This document shows, piece by piece, positions 1-8,817 of a stretch of 64,000 nt of DNA. The stretch spans positions 1-64,000 of the forward strand of contig JAEZGX010000030.1 of the NCBI GenBank assembly GCA_023416735.1, given 5' to 3'. Under the pieces are notes generated by a model. It was not told where the DNA came from, did no database searches, and saw only the letters and a list, made by a program, of their open reading frames with translations. Positions within the stretch are counted from its first letter, which is position 1; the number at the start of each line of letters is the position of its first letter. The translations under genes were made by a program, and so were the position numbers. This stretch comes from Verrucomicrobiota bacterium. GTDB lineage: Bacteria; Verrucomicrobiota; Verrucomicrobiia; Opitutales; Opitutaceae.

Positions 1-164
1 TCCGCCACCGCCCGCGCGGGCGCTCCTTCCACCGCACTAACAGCCGAAAACTCGTTCGCGGTGCTCATTTTGATACAGCCGACTTGGTCGGATTCGAAAA
101 TCGTTCGTTCTTCAACGGCCTGCTAGATCCCGCTTGGCTCTCGGTGACCAGCGCTTACCTCTAG
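1..164 (+). CDS. C-terminal end of an unidentified protein (5' truncated by window edge)
   Basis: The frame beginning at base 3 is open from the window edge to a TAG at 162-164. It encodes about 53 residues ending in GLLDPAWLSVTSAYL. The composition (mixed hydrophobic and charged residues, DTADLVGFENRSFF) looks like real protein rather than shadow sequence. The stop lies 10 bases before the next plausible start, so the two genes may be cotranscribed. There is too little sequence to assign a family. Context, at the left end of a glycan locus, suggests a surface-polysaccharide protein, but that is inference only. Confidence 0.5.
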   Translation, partial: RHRPRGRSFHRTNSRKLVRGAHFDTADLVGFENRSFFNGLLDPAWLSVTSAYL

Positions 165-174
165 TCATCTGCCC

Positions 175-2157
175 TTGAGTCCACCTGTTCCATTTTTCCG
201 CCAGCAATCGCTTACCGGCTTCCGGCTCTTCTGCGCGCATTTCGGTTTCCCAGCCTCAGTTTTCAGCTCTCGGCTGCGCTCTTATTTCTATTCCGGTTGG
301 GCCTTCTTCATCCCTTATCTTGCCGCCTACCTACTCTACGCTTGGTTAAAGTGGCCGGTGAACCCCACGACTGACGACAGTCCACCGTCCACCGCCTTTC
401 GCCCGCCGAGCCTCCTCCACCTCTACTGGGTTCTACACGCACTACACCTTGCTCTAGCTGGAATAGCAGTCCAATTGTGGCGGCGCGACACCTCTGGTCA
501 CCGATCACTTTCAGGCGTCGTGTGGACCCTGACGCCGTGGTTATGTTTAGCTGCAATGTTTTGGATACCAGGGGCTTATCTTGAGCTTCCATCGGACCCT
601 CTGGCGCACTACATCCGCACCATCGAATGGGAGTCGATCTCAGCAGTGAGGGAACATTCTACTTGGTCTAAATTCAGCTACTTCCTGGGTTATACAATTG
701 CGGTGCTCGGATCGCCGGAGACCTCCGCTTCAAATGTATCTAATCTAGAAGTCTATTACGTTGCGTGCTCGCTGCTTCTCTCTTGGCAATATTATCGCCT
801 CGGCCGCGCGACCGGGCTCGACGGACGGTTCGCCTTTCTATTCGTGGTAGCGCATAGCCTCATCTTCGGGAACGATCTATTTAGTTTCCACCGCTATTAC
901 GGAATTTCGACCTCGCTATTCAGTCAGTTGGGAGCAGTCGCCGCGACACGCCTTGCAGTCGAGGCAGTCACTTGTTCATCCGGGAACGTAGCGCCTCCCA
1001 CGCCATTCCGTGTAACGGCTGCGATCTCTCGAGCCGGAACTCTCGGTTTGTTACTGCTGTTCACGGGAATGAACCACCCGCAGGGTATTCTCATTGCCGG
1101 CCTTGGAGTCACGGCGGCTGTATCGTCGACTTGGCCACGATGGCCTTTGATCGCGCGGTTCGGAATTGTTGGCGCCGTGATCTTGATCAGTATTTTGATG
1201 GTCGTTTGGTGGCCGAAATCTTCAGCACTCGAGCAGGTCTACCGCCAAGAGGGGTGGCTTACATCCTTCTACTCCTTTAATCTGCTACCAGGTTCCCCCT
1301 CATTCGACCGCACCATGGCTATCCTCGGCTGGGTTGGAGCAGCCAACATAGCCGCAGCATGTTTGGTCTTTCGACGCCACCCCGCCACTGCAATGCTGAC
1401 GCTGCTGCCCATAGCAGCATTGCTCCTGCCCATTACAGCAATCCCACTCGCAGACGTGCTTAGCCGGCACAACTCCGACCCTGCAAATATTCTGACATTT
1501 CACCGGCTGCTATTCAGCATCCCTCCCGGCCTCGCATTGATAATGCTGGGAAACTCGTGGGCTAAAGATGCGTGCTCCCGACCACGGCACCCTGATATTC
1601 ACGCATCTCGCGCAACCGTTCCGTGGCGCTCGGTTCGTCTTGCGTTCCCCTCCGTTATAGTCGGCGCGACGCTTTTCCTCACGCTCGCACCGGCTTCGAC
1701 ACCAGCGTATAATAGATTCTACCACTCCATCGCCTCGATTCCAAACGACCTGAGTGTCCGTCCGTGGCTGAAGATGTTGGATACACTATCGGGACTTCAG
1801 CCCGCCAGACCAGGAGGAACCGACGAAATCGCTGTCGGCGAATTGCTTTATGCCGCTCGCAGCCAGCAATCAGTCGCCCCTTCGTATTTCCGACTCACAA
1901 GCTATGTCTCGGCCGCAAACACTCCGGCACCTGATATCATCGCCTTCCTACGTCTGTGGCCTGCCACGTTTTTTGTCCCATTGACCGGCCGCGAACTCTA
2001 TTCGCCGCTGTCACAGACCGGTCAGCTTTCAAAGCATTGGATCCGCCAAAGAACAATGGTAAACACAATGGGCGGACCGGAGTTTGAACGAGCGTCGATT
2101 TATTTAGGCTACCATCCGCTTGATTCCTTCCCCGCTCGGGTCTACACGCATAAATGA
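175..2157 (+). CDS. Large polytopic membrane protein of glycan locus, GT-C-like
   Basis: About 660 residues with some ten or more hydrophobic segments, the first near residues 42-60 (AFFIPYLAAYLLYAWL). A loop near residue 140 reads ELPSDPLAHYIRTIEW; acidic residues in an early extracytoplasmic loop are typical of GT-C type glycosyltransferases. The C-terminal ~150 residues are largely soluble. I do not recognise a named family. The only usable start I see is TTG at 175. The first ~40 codons look like low-complexity linker (repeated GGCTT/CGGCTC/AGCTCTCGGCT strings) and no Shine-Dalgarno is evident, so the true N-terminus is uncertain. Likely role: a membrane glycosyltransferase or lipid-linked glycan modifying protein. 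It could instead be an uncharacterised integral membrane protein without transferase activity. Confidence 0.7.
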   Translation: MSPPVPFFRQQSLTGFRLFCAHFGFPASVFSSRLRSYFYSGWAFFIPYLAAYLLYAWLKWPVNPTTDDSPPSTAFRPPSLLHLYWVLHALHLALAGIAVQLWRRDTSGHRSLSGVVWTLTPWLCLAAMFWIPGAYLELPSDPLAHYIRTIEWESISAVREHSTWSKFSYFLGYTIAVLGSPETSASNVSNLEVYYVACSLLLSWQYYRLGRATGLDGRFAFLFVVAHSLIFGNDLFSFHRYYGISTSLFSQLGAVAATRLAVEAVTCSSGNVAPPTPFRVTAAISRAGTLGLLLLFTGMNHPQGILIAGLGVTAAVSSTWPRWPLIARFGIVGAVILISILMVVWWPKSSALEQVYRQEGWLTSFYSFNLLPGSPSFDRTMAILGWVGAANIAAACLVFRRHPATAMLTLLPIAALLLPITAIPLADVLSRHNSDPANILTFHRLLFSIPPGLALIMLGNSWAKDACSRPRHPDIHASRATVPWRSVRLAFPSVIVGATLFLTLAPASTPAYNRFYHSIASIPNDLSVRPWLKMLDTLSGLQPARPGGTDEIAVGELLYAARSQQSVAPSYFRLTSYVSAANTPAPDIIAFLRLWPATFFVPLTGRELYSPLSQTGQLSKHWIRQRTMVNTMGGPEFERASIYLGYHPLDSFPARVYTHK

Positions 2158-2228
2158 TTCGAAGTGATCCCAGTCGGTGTTGTGCTATTAACGAATGACG
2201 CATCCTCACCTCAGCAAATTCGAAAAAT

Positions 2229-3002
2229 ATGAGATCCATCCTCCGGCTGATATCTTATGCCACTGCCCATGCTCCTGCCCAAACAGCACTCAGGGCATGT
2301 TCACGCGCAGCCAATTACCTTAGAGGTATGGGCAGTGGAGCCGGGGTAAATAGTAGCGGAGAATCTGGCGTGTTTAGGCTTTTATCCCCCCGCTGCGTTT
2401 TGTTCGATGTCGGCGCAAATCGGGGTGACTACGCTCACGCCGCAATCACTGCTATACCCAGTGCAGATTTGCACTGCTTTGAGCCGAGTAAAAAAGCGTT
2501 CACAATCCTCTCCAGTCGGATGCAGGGAACTCGCACAACGCTCAACAATATCGGTCTGGGCGAACAAGATTCCTCGAAGACTTTATTCAGCCCCTCTGAC
2601 GGGTCCGAATTAGCGTCTCTAAGCAAACGAAATCTCGATCATTTCGGGATAAATATGAATCACGAACAAACCGTAAAGATAAAAACGTTGGATGACTACT
2701 GCTCAGAAAGAAACATAGGAAAGATAGACCTTTTGAAGATAGATGTCGAGGGGCATGAAATGAGCGTTCTTAAGGGAGGAATGAGGATGTTAACCCAGAG
2801 GAGCATAAAAATGATCGTATTCGAGTTTGGCGGCGGAAATATAGACAGCAGAACTTTTTTCCAGGACTTCTACTATCTATTCCAACGCTCAGGCGCGAAT
2901 TCGATCTCGCGAATAATACCGAGCGGGCACCTTGTGCCCGTGAACCAATACACCGAAGACCTCGAATATTTCCAAACAACTAATTATTTAGTGCAATTCT
3001 AA
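2229..3002 (+). CDS. FkbM family SAM-dependent methyltransferase
   Basis: A 257-residue class I methyltransferase of the FkbM type, expected to O-methylate a sugar of the surface glycan. Motif I is FDVGANRGDYA at residues 59-69, binding S-adenosylmethionine. The acidic end of the second strand is HCFEPSKK near 82-89. The family hallmark LLKIDVEGHEMSVLKGG lies at 168-184. The first ~50 residues are a helical extension. The DNA is visibly richer in A and T (AAA, AGA, ATA codons) than every gene downstream of 16 kb, which suggests separate ancestry. It begins with ATG 71 bases after the upstream membrane-protein gene and is the last plus-strand gene before an oppositely oriented one. The acceptor sugar cannot be read from sequence. 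Confidence 0.9.
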   Translation: MRSILRLISYATAHAPAQTALRACSRAANYLRGMGSGAGVNSSGESGVFRLLSPRCVLFDVGANRGDYAHAAITAIPSADLHCFEPSKKAFTILSSRMQGTRTTLNNIGLGEQDSSKTLFSPSDGSELASLSKRNLDHFGINMNHEQTVKIKTLDDYCSERNIGKIDLLKIDVEGHEMSVLKGGMRMLTQRSIKMIVFEFGGGNIDSRTFFQDFYYLFQRSGANSISRIIPSGHLVPVNQYTEDLEYFQTTNYLVQF

Positions 3003-3136
3003 ACGCGGACCTTTCGAACTCCACTATATTTTCATGATGCGTGGAGACGTTCCCGTGATCACATCCTGCCGCCATTCACCGCTGACGAGGTCATCAATTA
3101 CACGACGACATACATACACGGCCTCTATTGAACTAG

Positions 3137-5038
3137 CTATTGCACCGAGCATCTCCTATGCGAATCACTCCATCCCGCGAATGCCATCCCCACGCTCAGG
3201 ACGAGGAGCAAAGCTCCGCCCGCCAAAACGGCCATATGCTGATTCATAAGCGCCTCGGCAGCGACCGTCCATCGGCCTACCTCTACGGGCTCGGAGAATT
3301 CTAAGGTCTCTTTTTCAGAACCTCCAGCTACGACCCAAAACGAAGAGCACGGGGCGGCAAATAGCACGGCGCGCCAAGTTCCTCCCGGGAGCGCGCTGAC
3401 ACGGTGAGGTCCAACTCGATTCCCGTCGAGCGTTTCAAGCCAGAGCTGACGGTCGGTCAACGGGCTATCAGTGCGAATAAGGAAGTATAAATACGGAAAG
3501 GTTGTCTCAATCGCTTGCGAGCGGTAGGTCGCAGGCGAGTCCGCGGTAATTGCTACGGTTGTGAAACCAGGGGTCGGTGAATCGGGCCACTCGCCGGCGG
3601 AGACAAATCGTTTCCCGAACCCTGAGCCCTCATCCAGTTGGAGTTCAATCGATGGACGGAATGCATATGGTAGGATTGTCCTCAGGACCGGATCCGTCAC
3701 CACGCTGATCGCTGTCGCACTACCAAGACCTCCGACTGTGGTTTGGCTCGGGATCGCTTCGCCCCGAACGATCGCTCGGATATTCATCAAATCGGCACGA
3801 CGGTCCTGCAGTAGCGGAGGAAAGGCCCTTATACGGAAATCTTCCTGCTGTGCAAATAGCGCCTGAATTACGGCGATGGACCACGCCAACGTGAGCACCC
3901 ATTGCAGCGGACGCCATCGCTTCGGAAAATCAATCGCCAGCGCGCACGCTATGTTCACCGCGATTCCCAGCGAAAGGCTGTCCAAATACCGCGACCACGG
4001 CACTCCGCGGAAAAGGCCTAGGGCGACGTTCTGCATCGTCACCACCAAGACCAATGCCAGCAATACTCGGTCGATGGAGTTGCCATTGCATTTGTATAGC
4101 TTGAGGCAAAGCCAGACAGCCACCGGAGCGAACACGACAACCCACATTCGGGAGTCGGAAGATGCGCTAAATGGCCAAGCGAAGAAGTTTCCGACCATGC
4201 GTCCCGCATCAGGCAGCGATTCGGCGCGGAAAATGTGGCGAGCCTGGTCATTGCTTGTATCGTTTCTAGAAATCAACAACCCGATCGCAGCAACAGCGAC
4301 ATTCCACGCGATAGTAACGACAGTCGATCTCTGCCGGTTGCCATGCACGATTAAGGACCAGAGCGAAGTAGCGGCGACCGCGATCGATGAAAAGACGCCC
4401 GCCGCAACGGTAAACAGGTTCGCCAGACCGAATACATGCCCCGCCCACCACGCACCTCGCATAGGCTTTGCCTCGAAAGTCAGACCGATGTGCAATGCTG
4501 TAAAAAGCAGAAAGAAATAGAATTGGGACTGAAAGGCCCAAAGCGTGTTGCCATAACTCACATTGCTGGAAAAGAAAATCACCGTGACGGCTGCAACCAA
4601 CCAAGCACGCGTCACTGACATCCATCGCGTAGCAGCAAGCACCACAACCAAGCAAAAAAGCGCTGGCAAAGCTGCTTGCACAACCATCAGCAAGCGCGAA
4701 TCCCATTGCCCGTTGAGTTCAAGCACGAGTAGGTCTAGGAGTCTCGTAAATACAATTCGGTGCTCATTATGGGCCGCGAAAAGCTCCCGCAACGAATATT
4801 CTCCCATGAGCCAGGGTCGATATAGTCCGATGCCCTCTCCGCTCCACTGGTCGACAAACGGCACGGGAGACCCATACTGCGATATCAACTGGAGTTTAGC
4901 CGCATAGACGAGCGCTCCGGCACCCAAAGCGAGTAGCCACGGCCAGAGAGCGCAGAGGCGCAACATAAGGCAGGACGAACTCGCATCCGCTCGCACGGAT
5001 TCGTCAGACTTGTGAGTGTTGGTCGGATTACTCGGCAT
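3137..5038 (-). CDS. Polytopic membrane protein, putative GT-C-like glycosyltransferase
   Basis: 633 residues with an N-terminal signal-anchor helix near 30-48 and roughly ten further membrane segments up to ~410. A soluble C-terminal domain follows, and a final helix near 605-623 precedes a basic tail. Directly after the first helix is PFVDQWSGEGIGLYRPW, then AAHNEHRIVFTRLLDL. An acidic DxW loop plus HNEHR is a pattern I recognise from uncharacterised membrane proteins of polysaccharide clusters and resembles the catalytic first loop of GT-C enzymes. The soluble part near 480-590 (TVAITADSPATYRSQ, ELTLDGNRV-like strands) looks beta-rich. It is the only minus-strand gene in the first 29 kb, so it has its own promoter in the 5039-5457 gap. 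Function is inferred, not established. Confidence 0.8.
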   Translation of the reverse strand: MPSNPTNTHKSDESVRADASSSCLMLRLCALWPWLLALGAGALVYAAKLQLISQYGSPVPFVDQWSGEGIGLYRPWLMGEYSLRELFAAHNEHRIVFTRLLDLLVLELNGQWDSRLLMVVQAALPALFCLVVVLAATRWMSVTRAWLVAAVTVIFFSSNVSYGNTLWAFQSQFYFFLLFTALHIGLTFEAKPMRGAWWAGHVFGLANLFTVAAGVFSSIAVAATSLWSLIVHGNRQRSTVVTIAWNVAVAAIGLLISRNDTSNDQARHIFRAESLPDAGRMVGNFFAWPFSASSDSRMWVVVFAPVAVWLCLKLYKCNGNSIDRVLLALVLVVTMQNVALGLFRGVPWSRYLDSLSLGIAVNIACALAIDFPKRWRPLQWVLTLAWSIAVIQALFAQQEDFRIRAFPPLLQDRRADLMNIRAIVRGEAIPSQTTVGGLGSATAISVVTDPVLRTILPYAFRPSIELQLDEGSGFGKRFVSAGEWPDSPTPGFTTVAITADSPATYRSQAIETTFPYLYFLIRTDSPLTDRQLWLETLDGNRVGPHRVSALPGGTWRAVLFAAPCSSFWVVAGGSEKETLEFSEPVEVGRWTVAAEALMNQHMAVLAGGALLLVLSVGMAFAGWSDSHRRCSVQ

Positions 5039-5457
5039 CGATATTTTAGTGAGAAGTCTTGTTAAAAGTCTAAACGCCTAAACAAACTCAGCGGATCTGC
5101 CGGCAGCAGCAGCCGGGCGGTTCAGATCCATTGTTCACGAACATCCGGTTGTGGCAGTCGCAACCGAGGGTTTTGGACCTGGCCAGCTAGGCGAGAGATC
5201 GAACGCCAATCAAAAGTATTCCACGAAGCCGGGCAGACGGCGGAGACGAATTGAGGAGCGCTCCGGACCGGAAGCTGTCGCATTCACCCCGCCGGCATCG
5301 AACAGCAGGACGCATCAGATGAGGGATCTGCGCACGGAACAAGGAAAACCGCTGCCAACGAGCACTGCAAGGCCCCACAAACGTCGTGCGTCGCTCCGTG
5401 GTGCGCGTTTCGGGCGCAGAGATTTTGATTGCACGAACGTCGGAACTTCACGTTGGA
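5039..5457. other. Divergent intergenic region without a recognisable gene
   Basis: About 420 bases separate the minus-strand membrane-protein gene from the plus-strand DUF268 gene. Its left part is AT-rich (ATTTTAGTGAGAAGTCTTG, AAAAGTCTAAACGCC) and is the natural place for the leftward promoter. I see no convincing -35/-10 pair, RNA fold or repeat. Open frames crossing it on both strands have no protein-like composition. Confidence 0.5.
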
Positions 5458-6324
5458 ATGATCCTTTTTCTGGTGAAACCCAATCGTCGTTCCCTGGCTT
5501 TCCATATTTATCGTTGGGTCGCGGCCTACGGGTTGGACCTCCGCAAGACATGGAAGGCCGTGTGCTTCACTCCCGGGTATCTTGCCGCATTTTTTCGCTA
5601 TAAACGTCTGGCGAAGTCCGGTGCGCCCGGATGGCCGATCAGGCTCAACTATCCGCAGCTCGCCGATTGGGGCGAAAGCGGGGGCTCCACAAGCGGGCAC
5701 TATTTTCATCAAGACCTCTACGTCGCTCGCCGCGTGCACGAGAACTCCCCACGTCGCCACATCGACGTCGGCTCCCGCGTCGACGGCTTCGTTGCCCACG
5801 TTGCGGCCTTCCGCGAAATTGAGGTTATCGACATCCGTCCGAACGTCGCCTCGGCTCATCGCATCAAATTCTCCCAATGCGACCTGATGGCTCCGCCGGC
5901 GCACATGGAAAACCTCTGCGACTCGCTTTCGTGTCTCCACGCCCTCGAACACTTCGGCTTGGGGCGTTATGGCGATCCGGTCAGCCCTAACGGCTACCGC
6001 GACGGATTTGCTGGCCTCGCGCGACTTCTAGCCCCAAGCGGCATCCTGTATCTTTCCGTTCCGATCGGCACGCAGCGGATCGAGTTCAACGCGCATCGCG
6101 TTTTTTCGGTGCAAACCGTGATCGAACTCGCCGGCCCTTGGTTTTCCCTGGAGCGGTTCGCCTACGTGAATGACGACGGCGAGTTCCGCGAGATCTCAAT
6201 CGAAGAAATGCTGTCCGCGACGCGGGACCTCTACTACGGGTGCGGCATCTTCGAGTTCAGGAAGGCCAGGACTGGGCCGCTCGAGAGCCCTGAGCCGAGC
6301 GCATCAGCGCCGCCACGCCGTTGA
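5458..6324 (+). CDS. DUF268 domain protein
   Basis: 288 residues from ATG 5458; a GTG 24 codons upstream is possible, but that extension has no family character. The central part carries HIDVGSRVDGFVAHVAAF, then EVIDIRPN and a late CLHALEHFGLGRYGD block. The overall order resembles a class I methyltransferase (a GSR in place of GxGxG, acidic strand end, HALEHFG like motif-IV), and this is the recognisable DUF268 signature. DUF268 proteins recur in bacterial polysaccharide clusters and are suspected methyltransferase-like, but no activity is established to my knowledge. The protein is probably cytoplasmic. It starts the rightward run of genes that continues to 29 kb. The C-terminal ~15 residues are Pro/Ala/Ser rich and disordered. 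Confidence 0.8.
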   Translation: MILFLVKPNRRSLAFHIYRWVAAYGLDLRKTWKAVCFTPGYLAAFFRYKRLAKSGAPGWPIRLNYPQLADWGESGGSTSGHYFHQDLYVARRVHENSPRRHIDVGSRVDGFVAHVAAFREIEVIDIRPNVASAHRIKFSQCDLMAPPAHMENLCDSLSCLHALEHFGLGRYGDPVSPNGYRDGFAGLARLLAPSGILYLSVPIGTQRIEFNAHRVFSVQTVIELAGPWFSLERFAYVNDDGEFREISIEEMLSATRDLYYGCGIFEFRKARTGPLESPEPSASAPPRR

Positions 6325-6477
6325 CAGACCCGGACGGGCGGAGTCATCACCGGCCGCCGAACCGTCCGGTGGCAGAACCGCACCGGCGATCCGGTCGGAA
6401 CCCGCCTTGAAGGCGCTGCCGTTGTTCGATTCGCTCCTCGATACCAAATCTCCGATTCCATCTCCTTCCCGCTCAGT

Positions 6478-7356
6478 ATGTCGTCCGTCACGCCAGCTCG
6501 AACGTCGGTTGCGCTCATCGTGCTGAATTATAACACGAGCGATCGCGTGATCGCGCTGTTCGAACACGTCACCCGACTGCGCGCCTCCCGCGATTCTGCG
6601 ATCCAGGCGGAGTTTGTCGTCGTCGACAATGCGTCGGGAGAAGGCGAGGCAGCCAAGCTGACTGCCTATTTCACCGGCCGGAACGGCTGCCACGTCATCA
6701 TCAACAACGAGAACCGCGGCTATGCCGCCGGCAACAACGTCGGCCTACGGTTCGCGACTGTCCGAGGATCTGACTTCTGCCTCATCGCCAACAGCGACAT
6801 CGAATTCCTCACTCCCGATTTCCTGGAACAGTTGGTCGCCGCTGCGCGTTCGTTGCCACTGTGCGGGCTGATCGGTCCCCGCGTCGTTTTTCCCGACGGA
6901 CGGCCGCAAGGTCCCCTTCCCGTGTTGGGAGTGGCAAACGCAATCTTTCCCCTCGCGATCCAGCCCGTGACCGCGGTCACGCCGGTCTACGCCACTGTCG
7001 GATGCTGCATCTTTGGCGCCAGCCAAGTTTTCGCCCAGCTCGGTTTTCTAGACGAAGAGACCTTCCTCTATCGCGAAGAAGTCGTCTTGGCAGAACGCCT
7101 GACTAAACTCCCGCTGCGTTGGTATTACCTGCCGGATGTGGTGGTGCAGCACAACCATGAGCGAAAGGTGCAGAGCGTTGGCAAATTCTTGTTCCACAAA
7201 CGATGCGAGAAAAGGAGCACGATCTATTACTTCGAGCTCTATCGGCACCGCACGCCCATCGCGATTCTTTCATACCGGGCGTTGCTACTGGGCAAGACTC
7301 TCATTGGTGCTGCCCTCTGCCTGGTCCGGCAATTCACCCTGCAGCGGGCGCGATGA
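6478..7356 (+). CDS. Glycosyltransferase family 2 (rhamnosyltransferase-like)
   Basis: A 292-residue GT-A fold transferase predicted to add a sugar to the lipid-linked repeat unit at the cytoplasmic face. The start VALIVLNYNTSDRV (~10-23) is the nucleotide-binding strand, VVDNASGEG follows near 48, NRGYAAGNNVGLRF near 79 and the metal-binding-type acidic motif ANSDIEFL near 101. GPRVVFPDGRPQGPL and the late YREEVVLAERL region are typical of rhamnosyltransferase-like GT2 enzymes. The downstream flippase start codon overlaps its stop (ATGA), indicating translational coupling. Donor and acceptor are unknown. Confidence 0.88.
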   Translation: MSSVTPARTSVALIVLNYNTSDRVIALFEHVTRLRASRDSAIQAEFVVVDNASGEGEAAKLTAYFTGRNGCHVIINNENRGYAAGNNVGLRFATVRGSDFCLIANSDIEFLTPDFLEQLVAAARSLPLCGLIGPRVVFPDGRPQGPLPVLGVANAIFPLAIQPVTAVTPVYATVGCCIFGASQVFAQLGFLDEETFLYREEVVLAERLTKLPLRWYYLPDVVVQHNHERKVQSVGKFLFHKRCEKRSTIYYFELYRHRTPIAILSYRALLLGKTLIGAALCLVRQFTLQRAR

Positions 7357-8816
7357 GCCGACCCCGCTACGCCATCCTTTACAACCTCGGTGGGCAGGTT
7401 GTGCCGCTGGTCGTAGGCGTGCTTTCGACTCCGCTGCTCTTGCACGTCTTAGGCGTGGAGCGGATGGGCGTCCTGGCGATTGCGTGGCTCGTTGTGGGCT
7501 TTTCCGGCTTTCTCGACTTCGGTCTCAGCCGCTCGCTAACGCAGATCACGGCGGAAATGTCAGGCACCCGCGAAGTGATTCGGATCCCGGCGCTGGTCTG
7601 GACCGCCGTGCTCTTCGCCGGGGGCCTCGCCATTTTGGGCACCGTGGCGCTGCTCGCGTGCGTCGGTCCGCTCCTCGACACACTCAAGATTTCCGCTGCA
7701 CTCGCGCCAGAGGCGCGAACGGCGTTCCCCCTTTTCTGTTTCTCTCTGTTCCCGACGATCTTGAGCGCGCTGCTGCTGGGCATCCCCACTGCCTATGGTC
7801 GATTCGGCCTCCTCAACGCGATACGCATCTCGTCGGGCATCCTCTTGGTTACCGGCCCTCTCCTCGCCTACTGGTGGCCCGAGAACAGGCTGGGCGCGGC
7901 CATGGCCATGCTCACCGTCGTGCGTTGGGTGACGCTCGCCGCGACTGTGTGGGCCGTCTTGAGCACGGAACGCTCTTTGCGCTGCTATCCGCGCTTCGAC
8001 TCCGCGCTCCTCCTCCGCCTTCTTACCTTTGGCTCGTGGGTGACGGTGAGCAATATCGTGAGTCCAGTGCTGGTTTATTGCGACCGCTTCCTGATAGGGT
8101 CGCTGCTTTCCGTGACAGCGGTCACTTACTATGCCACGCCGCAGGACGCGATCACGAAGGTCCTCGCATTGCCTACAGCCATCGCTCTTGTGCTGTTCCA
8201 GCAAGTTTCCCGAGGCCACCGCACTGATCCAGCCGGCGCGCACCAGCAGGCTCGGCACGCTATCGACATGACGTTCGCCGGCATGTTTCCGTTGGTTCTC
8301 GTCGCCACGGCGTTCGCCCCGGAGCTGATGACTCTGTGGCTCGGCGCGGAAATCGCCGCCCACAGCTGGATTTTCCTGCAGATCTTTGCATTCGGCATCG
8401 TGATTAATGGACTCGCGCAGATTCCGGCGACTCTTCTACAAGCGACAGGCCGTCCAAAATGGGCCGCCTTCTTCCATGTGGCCGAATTGGTCATCTACGC
8501 ACCCCTGCTCTGGGCGGGAATCCACTGGGGCTCGCTGCCCGGCGCGGCGGCCGCTTGGTCGATGCGTATCATCCTCGACGCCGCCGCGTTGTTCTGGGCA
8601 GTGCGCCACACAGCACCGAATGGATCCCTGCTCCGATTTCGCGATGTGATCGCCCTCGGCGCACCGACTCTCGGGCTCCTGCTCCTCGTGGGCCAAGCCG
8701 GCCTCGCCCATCGCCTGATAGTAGGAAGCACCTTGCTGCTGGGCTTTCTCTGGCTGCAACGCGCAGCTCTCTTGACGCTCGCCCGGTCTGTCAGGCTCCG
8801 TCCTCCTCTCGCTTGA
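7353..8816 (+). CDS. Oligosaccharide flippase, Wzx/MOP superfamily
   Basis: 487 residues starting MSRPRYAILYNLGGQ. The ATG overlaps the preceding stop by 4 bases, which fixes the start. About 12-14 hydrophobic helices are spread along the length. The first (GGQVVPLVVGVLSTPLLLHV) and the following RMGVLAIAWLVVGFSGFLDFGLSRSLT are characteristic of polysaccharide-transport (MATE-like MOP) flippases. YCDRFLIGSLLSVTAVTYYATPQD near 230-255 is the conserved seventh-helix region. It should move the undecaprenyl-linked repeat unit across the inner membrane, and a Wzy-like polymerase two genes downstream fits that pathway. I avoid a symbol beyond the Wzx class because specificity is unknown. Confidence 0.88.
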   Translation: MSRPRYAILYNLGGQVVPLVVGVLSTPLLLHVLGVERMGVLAIAWLVVGFSGFLDFGLSRSLTQITAEMSGTREVIRIPALVWTAVLFAGGLAILGTVALLACVGPLLDTLKISAALAPEARTAFPLFCFSLFPTILSALLLGIPTAYGRFGLLNAIRISSGILLVTGPLLAYWWPENRLGAAMAMLTVVRWVTLAATVWAVLSTERSLRCYPRFDSALLLRLLTFGSWVTVSNIVSPVLVYCDRFLIGSLLSVTAVTYYATPQDAITKVLALPTAIALVLFQQVSRGHRTDPAGAHQQARHAIDMTFAGMFPLVLVATAFAPELMTLWLGAEIAAHSWIFLQIFAFGIVINGLAQIPATLLQATGRPKWAAFFHVAELVIYAPLLWAGIHWGSLPGAAAAWSMRIILDAAALFWAVRHTAPNGSLLRFRDVIALGAPTLGLLLLVGQAGLAHRLIVGSTLLLGFLWLQRAALLTLARSVRLRPPLA

Positions 8817-8817
8817 C

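Noticed and set aside
5151..5603. A possible small gene before the DUF268 gene
   Set aside because: Composition is not protein-like, there is no ribosome site, and it overlaps the DUF268 start region.
7136..8227. A long plus-strand frame overlapping the GT2 and flippase genes
   Set aside because: Arg/Pro/His-rich translation in the wrong frame; both real genes here have clear signatures and a 4-base overlap.
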